This document shows, piece after piece, positions 1 through 5,814 of a stretch of DNA of 5,814 bases (position 1 is the stretch's first letter; every line of letters begins with the position of its first letter). The DNA is from Bacteroidota bacterium (GTDB taxonomy: Bacteria; Bacteroidota; Bacteroidia; NS11-12g; UBA9320). The stretch lies in the NCBI GenBank assembly GCA_003485825.1, contig DNHN01000241.1, positions 1 through 5,814 on the forward strand, written 5' to 3'. The notes below the pieces were generated by a model. The model had not been told where the DNA came from. It made no database searches and was given only the letters and a program-made list of their open reading frames with translations. The position numbers were made by a program, and so were the translations under genes.

Positions 1-1208
1 ATAGGATTAATTCGAGCTGCTTTGCGAGCTGGCCATATTCCTGCACCCAAGCCTACAAGTGTACATACCAGCAGCGCTAAACCTATCCAGTCCCAAGGCA
101 CTATGAAGCTACCTCCTATGAACTTACTGATAGCATTACCCGCCATCAGACCAAAAATAACTCCAAGTACACCCCCTATCTGACAAATGGTGATAGCTTC
201 TATAATAAACTGATTGAGCACAGTACTACCCTTAGCTCCTATGGCTTTGCGTGTACCAATCTCTTTAGTGCGTTCTGTTACAGAAACTAGCATAATATTC
301 ATAAGTGCTATAGCAGCTCCCAATAAAGTAATAGCCGCTATAAAAATAGCCCCTAAGATAATGATGTTTAAGTTTTCCAATAGCGCCTTAGAGATACTGT
401 CACTCTTTATAATACTAAAATTCGTCTTTTCTTTTATCTTGAGCTTTCGTACTTGTCTAAATAGGTTCTCACTATAGCTGGATACTGACTCCATAACCTC
501 TACGTCTCCTACAGCCACCCCTATGTTATAACTCACATTATCACTTGGAAACTTAGCTCTAGCCAAAGATACAGGCACTACGACCACTCTATCCCCACCG
601 AAATCGAACGCTCCACCTTTCTTGCCCAGTAAGCCTACTACCAGTAGCTTAACCCCACCTACACGTATATACTCATTAAGACAATCTTCAGTACCAAAGA
701 GCTTTTCTTTTATCTCTTGTCCTATGACCGCTACAGCTATATTACGGTCAACGTCTGTAGCGTTTAAATCACGCCCTTCTGCTAATTCATAGCCTGCTAC
801 TTGGGTATATCCTTCGTCACCACCAATTATATTCGTATTAGGGTTGGTTTTTTTACTCCCTTTCTTAGCTATTGCATTCCAAGAGTTATTGCTATTTACA
901 GATACCGTTGCATCAAATTCAAATCGATCTTTAAACTCCTTAGCCTGCTGGTACGATATATTCTCATAATTAACACGCTTCTTTTTCCTATTGATATTAA
1001 ACCCAGCAGACCGATTTTGGATATTGAATGAATTCGCCCCCATAAAGCTAAAATTCTTGACCAAGCTGCTCTCAATACCATCAATAGCGGTAAGTATTCC
1101 TACTAGCGAAGTAATACCTATAGCTATTATCATGCACGTAATGATAGTGCGTGTCACATTGCTGCGTATAGACGTAAGGGCCTCTTTTATGTTTTGAAAC
1201 AAGGTCAT
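1..1208 (-). CDS. MacB/FtsX-family ABC transporter permease (partial, C-terminus cut by window edge)
   Basis: Reading the minus strand from the ATG at 1206-1208 gives an uninterrupted frame of 402 codons that runs off the left edge. It begins MTLFQNIKEALTSIRSN, has a membrane segment at about residues 21-41, then a long extracytoplasmic domain (MacB_PCD-like, about 42-275). An FtsX-type C-terminal part follows, with three further membrane segments (about 278-305, 330-360, 363-385). The segment SVTERTKEIGTRKAIGA (about residues 308-325) is the classic cytoplasmic loop of MacB-type permeases, and WPARKAARINP at the edge is the usual family ending, so only about ten residues are missing. Such permeases pair with an ATPase of the LolD/MacB type and act by mechanotransmission, exporting or extracting substrates from the periplasmic side. 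No ATPase gene is in the window; it may lie beyond position 1. The substrate cannot be inferred. The gene is divergent from the 1326 operon. Confidence 0.93.
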   Translation of the reverse strand, partial: MTLFQNIKEALTSIRSNVTRTIITCMIIAIGITSLVGILTAIDGIESSLVKNFSFMGANSFNIQNRSAGFNINRKKKRVNYENISYQQAKEFKDRFEFDATVSVNSNNSWNAIAKKGSKKTNPNTNIIGGDEGYTQVAGYELAEGRDLNATDVDRNIAVAVIGQEIKEKLFGTEDCLNEYIRVGGVKLLVVGLLGKKGGAFDFGGDRVVVVPVSLARAKFPSDNVSYNIGVAVGDVEVMESVSSYSENLFRQVRKLKIKEKTNFSIIKSDSISKALLENLNIIILGAIFIAAITLLGAAIALMNIMLVSVTERTKEIGTRKAIGAKGSTVLNQFIIEAITICQIGGVLGVIFGLMAGNAISKFIGGSFIVPWDWIGLALLVCTLVGLGAGIWPARKAARINP

Positions 1209-1238
1209 ATCCTATTCAAAGAAACAACAATAACCGCC

Positions 1239-1251
1239 GTATGTACCATAC
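1239..1251. promoter_or_regulatory. Short palindrome in the divergent intergenic region, possible operator
   Basis: GTATG and CATAC arms of 5 bp flank a 3-nt centre (TAC), between the divergent permease gene and the 1326 operon. The position suits a regulator site, but the arms are short enough to arise by chance and no known operator is recognised. Confidence 0.15.
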
Positions 1252-1281
1252 ATCTACTAATCGGCTTATATTTTCGATTTT

Positions 1282-1315
1282 TTTGAAGGGAAAAATATGT
1301 ATAGCCTTATTTTCG
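1282..1315 (+). promoter_or_regulatory. Possible Bacteroidota-type promoter of the 1326-3443 operon
   Basis: The Bacteroidota housekeeping promoter consensus is a TTTG-like -33 element and a TAnnTTTG -7 element about 19-21 bases apart. Here TTTG (1282-1285) is followed after 22 bases by TATTTTCG (1308-1315), one mismatch from the -7 consensus. Transcription would start only a few bases before the ATG at 1326, giving a very short leader. Spacing and the mismatch are imperfect, so this is a weak inference. Confidence 0.25.
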
Positions 1316-1325
1316 TTTCTTAATT

Positions 1326-1871
1326 ATGATCCTAGCAGAAATTACCTTCATTGACGTACTCATACATCTCATTTATTTTACCATTCCTGCGCTATTGGTC
1401 TTTGGTATCACCTATTTCCTGATGCAGAAGATGATGACAGAGCAGCAAAAGCTGAGAATATTAGAACTAAAGAAGCAACAGAATGAACAAATCACACCCA
1501 TAAGGCTTCAGGCCTATGAACGATTGACACTTTTTCTAGACCGGACTAGTCTAGATAACCTAGTCCTAAAACTCTCTAAACGAGGCCAATCTGCTAACCA
1601 ACTCAGGCACGAACTAATGCAGACTGTGCAAAGCGAATACAATCACAATATCAGCCAGCAAATATATGTGAGTAATGAGGCGTGGGAAATGATAACCGCA
1701 GTAAAAGAGCAAGTCCTCAACACTGTAGAAAACTGCTATGCTGAATGTGATGATACGGAATCTGGACCCGGTCTAGGTAAAAAAATACTAACAAAGTTGA
1801 TGGATGGGAAAACCATATCCACCCAGCGAGCGATACAACTTCTAAAAAAAGAAATAGAAATTGCACTTTAA
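1326..1871 (+). CDS. Small membrane-anchored coiled-coil protein (DUF7935-like, function unknown)
   Basis: This 181-residue protein starts at an ATG. It has one N-terminal hydrophobic segment (about residues 9-32, rich in I, L and F) followed by a charged, probably coiled-coil stretch (about 36-60, MTEQQKLRILELKKQQNEQ). The rest is a soluble, mostly helical domain with the phrases PIRLQAYERLTLFLDR and YVSNEAWEMI. The layout suggests one transmembrane anchor with a cytoplasmic domain. It resembles a conserved Bacteroidota family of unknown function that I believe is DUF7935; the family name is from memory, not a search. No catalytic motif is visible. Its 3' end overlaps the next gene by 11 nt, so it is probably co-transcribed and translationally coupled with the two nucleotidase genes, which is the only functional clue. 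Codon use matches the neighbours. Confidence 0.85.
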   Translation: MILAEITFIDVLIHLIYFTIPALLVFGITYFLMQKMMTEQQKLRILELKKQQNEQITPIRLQAYERLTLFLDRTSLDNLVLKLSKRGQSANQLRHELMQTVQSEYNHNISQQIYVSNEAWEMITAVKEQVLNTVENCYAECDDTESGPGLGKKILTKLMDGKTISTQRAIQLLKKEIEIAL

Positions 1872-2544
1872 ATCACTGCTACTTGTTGTCCTAATCGCCG
1901 GATGTCGTATAGCTCCTGAAAGCTATATACAACCCACACAGAATAGCCCTATAGCTAAAGAAATGGCTGCTGATGCCAAAGTAACGGATATGATACGTCC
2001 ATACAAAACGGGTATGAGCAAATCTATGAATGAAGTGATTGGGTTTTGCCCAGCACTTCTAGAAAAGAAAAAACCAAAGAGCATCCTCGGTGATTTTATG
2101 GCAGAAGCTACGTTTCAGGCTGCCGCAGCGACTGGTGAGCGGGTAGATTTTTGCTTGCTGAACTATGGTGGTATTCGAAGCACACTGGACTCAGGAGAGA
2201 TCACTATTGGTGAAGTGTACCAGCTTATGCCTTTTGAAAATGAGATTAGTATTCTGACTTTATCCAAGGCTCAGATGGACACACTTTTTCATCTGATAAC
2301 ACAAAAAGGAGGAGAACCATTTGCGGACCACTTGTGGAAAGACCAAACTGCCTACCACATAATGAATAGAACATCGTACAGAATAGCCACGAATGACTAT
2401 ATGGCAAACGGTGGAGACAATTACTCCTTGCTGACTCGGGCTTCCGAACGAATAGATACCGGAATCAAAATAAGAGACGGACTTATTACATATATAAAAG
2501 CCAACAATCCACTTCCATTAATCTACTTACCTTCTAAACATTGA
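1861..2544 (+). CDS. Lipoprotein, 5'-nucleotidase C-terminal (substrate-binding) domain protein
   Basis: This 227-residue protein matches the 5'-nucleotidase C-terminal domain (UshA/NT5E family), which forms the nucleotide-binding half of the enzyme. Family motifs are visible: GDFMAEAT (77-84), NYGGIRS (101-107) followed by GEITIGEVYQLMPFEN (112-127), and YRIATNDYMANGGDNY (173-188), which corresponds to the adenine-stacking and GGDxY region. The first 15 residues, MHFKSLLLVVLIAGC, are a lipoprotein signal with lipobox LIAGC and Cys15 as the predicted lipidated residue, so the mature protein is probably tethered to a membrane. The start must be TTG at 1861: an in-frame TAG lies at 1855-1857, and the next ATG would remove the signal peptide. 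It contains no metal-binding catalytic domain; that half is the next gene, overlapping by 4 nt. Alone it should be catalytically inactive. Confidence 0.92.
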   Translation: MHFKSLLLVVLIAGCRIAPESYIQPTQNSPIAKEMAADAKVTDMIRPYKTGMSKSMNEVIGFCPALLEKKKPKSILGDFMAEATFQAAAATGERVDFCLLNYGGIRSTLDSGEITIGEVYQLMPFENEISILTLSKAQMDTLFHLITQKGGEPFADHLWKDQTAYHIMNRTSYRIATNDYMANGGDNYSLLTRASERIDTGIKIRDGLITYIKANNPLPLIYLPSKH

Positions 2545-3443
2545 GACGCAAAGATTTTATAAAGAACGCGGGTTTAATTGCTGCCGGTGCAGCATTTTCA
2601 CCACTTAGAGCCTTTGGAAAAGATAGGGACAGGTTAGTAATACTGCATACCAATGACTGGCACAGTCATATAGAACCTTTTGCTGCAGACCATAAGCGCT
2701 ATCCAGGACTTGGAGGAGCAGCAAAGAGAGCAGCCCTAATTAAAGACATACGTGCTCGATACAATCATGTATTGCTATTGGATAGTGGAGACATATTCCA
2801 AGGAACTCCATACTTTAACTTCTATGGTGGTGAATTAGAGTTTAAGCTAATGAGCGAAATGGGTTACGACTACGCTACGCTAGGCAATCATGATTTTGAT
2901 GGTGGTATAGACGGACTTATCAAACAGCTGCCTCATGCCTCGTTTAAATTCCTATGTGCTAACTATGATTTTAAGAATACTCCACTACAAGAATGGGTAA
3001 AACCATACGCCATCAAAAAAATGGGACCCTATAAAATAGGAATATTTGGCCTAGGAATAGAATTAGATGGACTGGTACCCGCTAAATTATTCAGAGATAT
3101 AGAATACCTAGATCCTATAGAAAAAGGAAACGAAATAGCCCAACTACTGAAAGAGAAAGGATGCAACGTCATCATCTGCTTATCACATCTGGGATATGAG
3201 TATAAAGGTAACAAGGTGAGCGACAAAGTTTTAGCTAAATCGTCCAGTAATATAGACTTAATATTAGGGGGGCATACGCATACATTCATGAGTTCTCCAC
3301 AGGGCATTTTGAATCAAAAAGGGAAAGAAATTTTTATCAATCAAACGGGCTGGGCAGGCATAAACTTGGGACGTATTGATTATGAGACTAATAGCTCAAA
3401 AACCGCTTGTATGCTAGGGTATGACTACTCAAAAATTTCATAA
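2541..3443 (+). CDS. Exported metallophosphatase, 5'-nucleotidase N-terminal (catalytic) domain protein
   Basis: This 300-residue protein is the catalytic calcineurin-like half of a 5'-nucleotidase/UshA-type enzyme, which hydrolyses nucleoside monophosphates or related phosphoesters with two metal ions. The metal-ligand motifs are all present in order: HTNDWHSH (36-43; D39, H41), DSGD (81-84; D84), GNHDFD (115-120; N116, with H117 and D120 as the likely catalytic pair), LSHLG (214-218; H216) and GGHTHT (243-248; H245, H247). It ends at residue 300 without the C-terminal substrate domain, which is encoded just upstream. The N-terminus, MRRKDFIKNAGLIAAGAAFSP, is a Tat-like or Sec signal peptide. 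The TTG at 2541 is the only usable start, because TAA is in frame at 2535-2537 and the next Met is near residue 104. TTG and the preceding gene's TGA overlap as TTGA, suggesting coupled translation. The exact substrate is unknown. Confidence 0.94.
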   Translation: MRRKDFIKNAGLIAAGAAFSPLRAFGKDRDRLVILHTNDWHSHIEPFAADHKRYPGLGGAAKRAALIKDIRARYNHVLLLDSGDIFQGTPYFNFYGGELEFKLMSEMGYDYATLGNHDFDGGIDGLIKQLPHASFKFLCANYDFKNTPLQEWVKPYAIKKMGPYKIGIFGLGIELDGLVPAKLFRDIEYLDPIEKGNEIAQLLKEKGCNVIICLSHLGYEYKGNKVSDKVLAKSSSNIDLILGGHTHTFMSSPQGILNQKGKEIFINQTGWAGINLGRIDYETNSSKTACMLGYDYSKIS

Positions 3444-3467
3444 AATCAATACCCTTTATGTTTTTTT
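3416..3467 (+). terminator. Weak possible terminator at the end of the nucleotidase operon
   Basis: AGGGTAT (3416-3422) and ATACCCT (3449-3455) form a perfect 7-bp inverted repeat with a 26-nt loop that spans the stop codon. T-tracts follow at 3461-3467 and 3474-3480. The T-tracts suit intrinsic termination, but the long loop and the 5-nt gap before the first tract make this weak. Confidence 0.3.
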
Positions 3468-3527
3468 AGAAACTTTTTTTACCCCAACTTGCACCTTTCT
3501 TAGTGGGGCTGGCCTTGCTGAGATGTA

Positions 3528-3535
3528 TAACTTTA
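3528..3535 (+). promoter_or_regulatory. Possible -7 element of the dnaA promoter
   Basis: TAACTTTA differs by one base from the Bacteroidota -7 consensus TAnnTTTG and lies 29 nt before the dnaA ATG. No TTTG or TTG lies 19-21 bases upstream, so only half a promoter is seen. Confidence 0.2.
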
Positions 3536-3564
3536 ACCTAACGTCTTAATAACCAAAAACTAAT

Positions 3565-5001
3565 ATGAGCGAACAACATGAATCTGTGTGGAAAAAATGT
3601 CTTCAGACAATAAAAGACAATGTAAATCCGCAGAGTTTTAAAACTTGGTTTACTCCAATAAAGCCACTAAAACTAGAAGATAAGGTACTTACTATTCAAG
3701 TCCCTAGTCAGTTTTTCTATGAATGGCTTGAAGAGCATTATGTAGCTCTTCTAAAAAAGACACTTGAAAAAGAACTTGGTGCAGGATCCAAGTTAGAGTA
3801 TAACGTAATAGTGGATAACACTGGTGCAGGGAATAGCAGACCGTATACTGTAAATATGCCTACACGTAACGTGACTCATAATAATAAAAATGAAATGGGT
3901 ATGCCGATCAACCTATCGAACAATATACATAACCCATTTATTATACCAGGCCTAAAGAAACTTAATGTAGATTCTCAATTAAATTCAAATTACACCTTTG
4001 ACAACTTTATAGAAGGAGAGTGCAATAGACTAGCTCGCTCAGCGGGATATGCTGTCGCTAATAAGCCAGGAGGTACTGCCTTTAATCCATTGATGATCTT
4101 TGGTGGAGTAGGTTTAGGGAAAACACACCTGGTACATGCAATAGGTAATCGTATCAAAGAGCTTTCCAGCACAAAATCAGTTCTTTTCGTTTCTTCTGAG
4201 CGGTTTATTAATCAATACGTAGATAGTGCTAAAAATGGAAACTACAATGATTTCCTGCATTTCTATCAGATGATAGACGTACTTATCGTAGATGATGTAC
4301 AGTTCTTTGCCAAGAAAGAAAAAACTCAAGAAATCTTTTTCCAAATATTTAATTACCTACATCAAAACGGCAAGCAACTAATATTAACGTCTGACAGAGC
4401 TCCTAAGGACTTGAAAGACGTAGATGAGAGATTGTTATCTAGATTTAAATGGGGACTGTCTGCGGACTTGCAAAACCCAGACTTTGATACACGCGTATCT
4501 ATTTTAGAGCAGAAGATGTACCAAGACGGCATCAAGTTCGCTCCTGAAGTGATAGAGTACGTAGCCAACAAAGTAGATAGCAACATCCGTGAATTAGAAG
4601 GTGCACTTATCTCCCTTATCGCTCAAGCTTCTCTAAATAGAAAAGAGATAGACCTGGATATGACGAAGAAGATGATGAAGAACTTCGTTAAGAATTCTTC
4701 TCGTGAGATATCTATTGAGTTTATTCAGAAACTTGTATCAGACTACTTCGGTGTGAGTGTAGACCTAATGAAATCTAAGACTCGTAAGCGTGAGATAGTA
4801 CAGGCACGTCAGATTTCAATGTTCTTTGCCAAGCAACTTACCCAAGCAAGTCTTAAAAACATAGGTATGTACTTTGGTGGTAGAGACCACTCCACGGTAA
4901 TACACGCTTGCCAAACGGTAAACGACCTTATAGACACAGATAAAAAATTCAAATCTGATGTAGATGAACTAACTAAGCGCATCAAGATAAATACGTACTA
5001 A
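3565..5001 (+). CDS. dnaA: Chromosomal replication initiator protein DnaA
   Basis: This complete 478-residue DnaA binds DnaA boxes at oriC, unwinds the origin and loads the replicative helicase. Domain I (about 1-85) has the usual start ESVWKKCLQTI and FKTWFTPIKPL. Domain II (about 86-140) is a variable Asn-rich linker. Domain III is the AAA+ core: NYTFDNFIEG (142-151), Walker A GGVGLGKT (180-187), Walker B DVLIVDDVQFF (238-248), sensor 1 LILTSDRAP (272-280), Arg-finger box ERLLSRFKWG (288-297, probable finger R293) and sensor 2 SNIRELEGAL (339-348). Domain IV (about 380-478) has the DNA-binding signature GGRDHSTVIHAC (438-449). Length is normal and no key residue is missing. The ATG follows an A-rich leader without a Shine-Dalgarno sequence, as is usual in Bacteroidota. 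It is probably monocistronic: a 121-bp gap precedes it and a strong terminator follows. There is no dnaN beside it. Confidence 0.99.
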   Translation: MSEQHESVWKKCLQTIKDNVNPQSFKTWFTPIKPLKLEDKVLTIQVPSQFFYEWLEEHYVALLKKTLEKELGAGSKLEYNVIVDNTGAGNSRPYTVNMPTRNVTHNNKNEMGMPINLSNNIHNPFIIPGLKKLNVDSQLNSNYTFDNFIEGECNRLARSAGYAVANKPGGTAFNPLMIFGGVGLGKTHLVHAIGNRIKELSSTKSVLFVSSERFINQYVDSAKNGNYNDFLHFYQMIDVLIVDDVQFFAKKEKTQEIFFQIFNYLHQNGKQLILTSDRAPKDLKDVDERLLSRFKWGLSADLQNPDFDTRVSILEQKMYQDGIKFAPEVIEYVANKVDSNIRELEGALISLIAQASLNRKEIDLDMTKKMMKNFVKNSSREISIEFIQKLVSDYFGVSVDLMKSKTRKREIVQARQISMFFAKQLTQASLKNIGMYFGGRDHSTVIHACQTVNDLIDTDKKFKSDVDELTKRIKINTY

Positions 5002-5020
5002 GTAGTGCAATCTGCATATA

Positions 5021-5057
5021 AAAAAATCCCTTCAAATTTCTTTGAAGGGATTTTTTT
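5021..5057. terminator. Strong bidirectional intrinsic terminator between convergent genes
   Basis: A perfect 16-bp inverted repeat pairs 5021-5036 with 5041-5056 around a 4-nt loop (TTTC on the plus strand), and a5020 can also pair with t5057. The stem core is TCCCTTCAAA/TTTGAAGGGA, flanked by an A-run on the left and T7 (5051-5057) on the right, so each strand's transcript ends in a U-run. It lies 20 nt after the dnaA stop and 64 nt beyond the stop of the convergent gene at 5121, and should serve both. Confidence 0.93.
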
Positions 5058-5120
5058 GTGACTTTGTTGTCTAGTCCTTAAATAGTCGACGACGCATTAC
5101 ACCCATTTATACTTGTCTAT

Positions 5121-5759
5121 TTATTCTACTTCTAGTGTTCCTATTTCATCTATTTCACTCTCTATACTTTCACCGGTATACTTTCTTCTAACCTCATCAT
5201 AAAACTTGGCTAAACTCACTTGAATGACTGGAGCCAAGAACAAAAATCCGATACCTAAAGTAAAGATACAAGCTATACCTAGAAGCAAAAATAGTAGTCC
5301 CATCAAGAAGTATTTAGTTTTATTCCCCTTCATCATTGCTTCACTTTTACGCAATGCATCCATTCCTTTGGTTTCCGGCTCATCGGCTAAAATAAAGATA
5401 GCTTGAGAATAAGCCAATGCTTTAATTATACCCGGTACAATTAGCAAAAGTGTCCAAGCAAACACCAACAGTATCATGAGCAGATACGTCACTAACGCAT
5501 TAACAAAGTTTTTGAATCCGTCAAAAAGATGCTCCACTTCAAAACGATCTTTTCGAAGAATAAATAGCGACCAGTAAGCATAGCCCAACGACAAAGGTCC
5601 AGATACTAGGATAACTCCTATAGATAACATACTAGCAATAGAAGTAATCACTGCATATACTAGGCTTCCCACTATAGCTAAACCCCAATTTTGTGATACT
5701 TTATTTTTGGCATAAGAGATAATGTCCTGATTTGACATTGTTATTGTGTTTTTCATCAT
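5121..5759 (-). CDS. DUF975-type multi-pass membrane protein, function unknown
   Basis: This 212-residue hydrophobic protein has about four or more membrane segments: about 26-52, 53-69, 87-112 and 150-178, the last possibly a split pair. The phrase ALRKSEAMMKGNK (135-147), followed by a hydrophobic segment and FTLGIGFLFLAPVIQ (166-180), is characteristic of the DUF975 family of integral membrane proteins, which has no established function. The N-terminal part, SNQDIISYAKNKVSQNWG, is the usual family opening ahead of the first membrane segment, and the C-terminus is short and acidic. Three in-frame ATGs lie near the start, at residues 1, 2 and 8. Homology would be preserved from any of them, and Met8 just before SNQD is a plausible true start. 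The gene converges on dnaA and shares its terminator. It appears intact. Confidence 0.85.
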   Translation of the reverse strand: MMKNTITMSNQDIISYAKNKVSQNWGLAIVGSLVYAVITSIASMLSIGVILVSGPLSLGYAYWSLFILRKDRFEVEHLFDGFKNFVNALVTYLLMILLVFAWTLLLIVPGIIKALAYSQAIFILADEPETKGMDALRKSEAMMKGNKTKYFLMGLLFLLLGIACIFTLGIGFLFLAPVIQVSLAKFYDEVRRKYTGESIESEIDEIGTLEVE

Positions 5760-5814
5760 TACAAATGAACTGAAATATTCACAAAAAAAAATAACAACTG
5801 CAATTTCACAGGGG

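Noticed and set aside
214..1197. Open frames on the plus strand and a second minus-strand frame (896-1084) within 214-1197
   Set aside because: They lie in other frames of the well-supported minus-strand permease gene, and their translations are low-complexity shadows.
1281..1296. TTTGAAGGGA, also found in the terminator at 5041-5050, as a possible dispersed repeat
   Set aside because: Only about 10 bases are shared, and the copy at 1282-1291 has no matching arm, so it is neither a terminator nor a convincing repeat.
3029..3307. Minus-strand open frame inside the metallophosphatase gene
   Set aside because: It is antisense to conserved catalytic motifs and has no recognisable protein features.
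3587..3595. TGTGGAAAA, reverse complement of a relaxed DnaA box (TTTTCCACA), at the start of dnaA
   Set aside because: It is a single site encoded by the conserved VWKK residues of DnaA domain I and has no cluster nearby, so it is most simply explained by coding.
3990..4586. Two minus-strand open frames inside dnaA (3990-4172, 4362-4586)
   Set aside because: They are antisense shadows of conserved DnaA AAA+ sequence.
5775..5783. ATATTCACA, one mismatch from a relaxed DnaA box, upstream of the DUF975-type gene
   Set aside because: It is isolated and mismatched in AT-rich DNA, so chance is likely.
5760..5814. Possible promoter of the DUF975-type gene (TTCATTTG on the minus strand)
   Set aside because: It lies too close to the first ATG and has no correctly spaced -33 element; the upstream region is cut by the window edge.

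Overview
The window looks like an ordinary chromosomal segment of a member of the Bacteroidota. The composition is AT-rich, the starts lack clear Shine-Dalgarno sequences and sit in A-rich leaders, and the DnaA protein has a Bacteroidota-like Arg-finger region (SRFKWGLSA). A 5'-nucleotidase split into two adjacent genes, C-terminal half first, also fits that phylum. I cannot assign a genus from this sequence.

Layout, left to right. Positions 1-1208, minus strand: a nearly complete MacB/FtsX-type ABC transporter permease whose last few codons lie beyond the left edge. Positions 1209-1325: a short divergent intergenic region. Positions 1326-3443, plus strand: three overlapping genes that look like one operon. 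They encode a small membrane-anchored protein with a coiled coil, a lipoprotein that is the 5'-nucleotidase C-terminal (substrate-binding) domain, and an exported metallophosphatase that is the 5'-nucleotidase N-terminal (catalytic) domain. The second and third genes both have to start at TTG because in-frame stops lie immediately upstream. Positions 3444-3564: an intergenic leader with two T-tracts and no DnaA-box cluster. Positions 3565-5001, plus strand: complete dnaA. Positions 5021-5057: a strong symmetric hairpin that should stop transcription from both sides. Positions 5121-5759, minus strand: a multi-pass DUF975-type membrane protein converging on dnaA. Positions 5760-5814 hold only its upstream region.

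Functionally, the two nucleotidase halves probably work together outside the cytoplasm to dephosphorylate nucleotides or related phosphoesters, with the small membrane protein co-expressed in an unknown role. dnaA is a stand-alone replication initiator gene here, with no dnaN neighbour and no recognisable origin. I found no mobile element, CRISPR array, tRNA or rRNA, and no strong sign of a new system. The most notable points are the permuted, separately exported two-gene nucleotidase and the two consecutive obligatory TTG starts.
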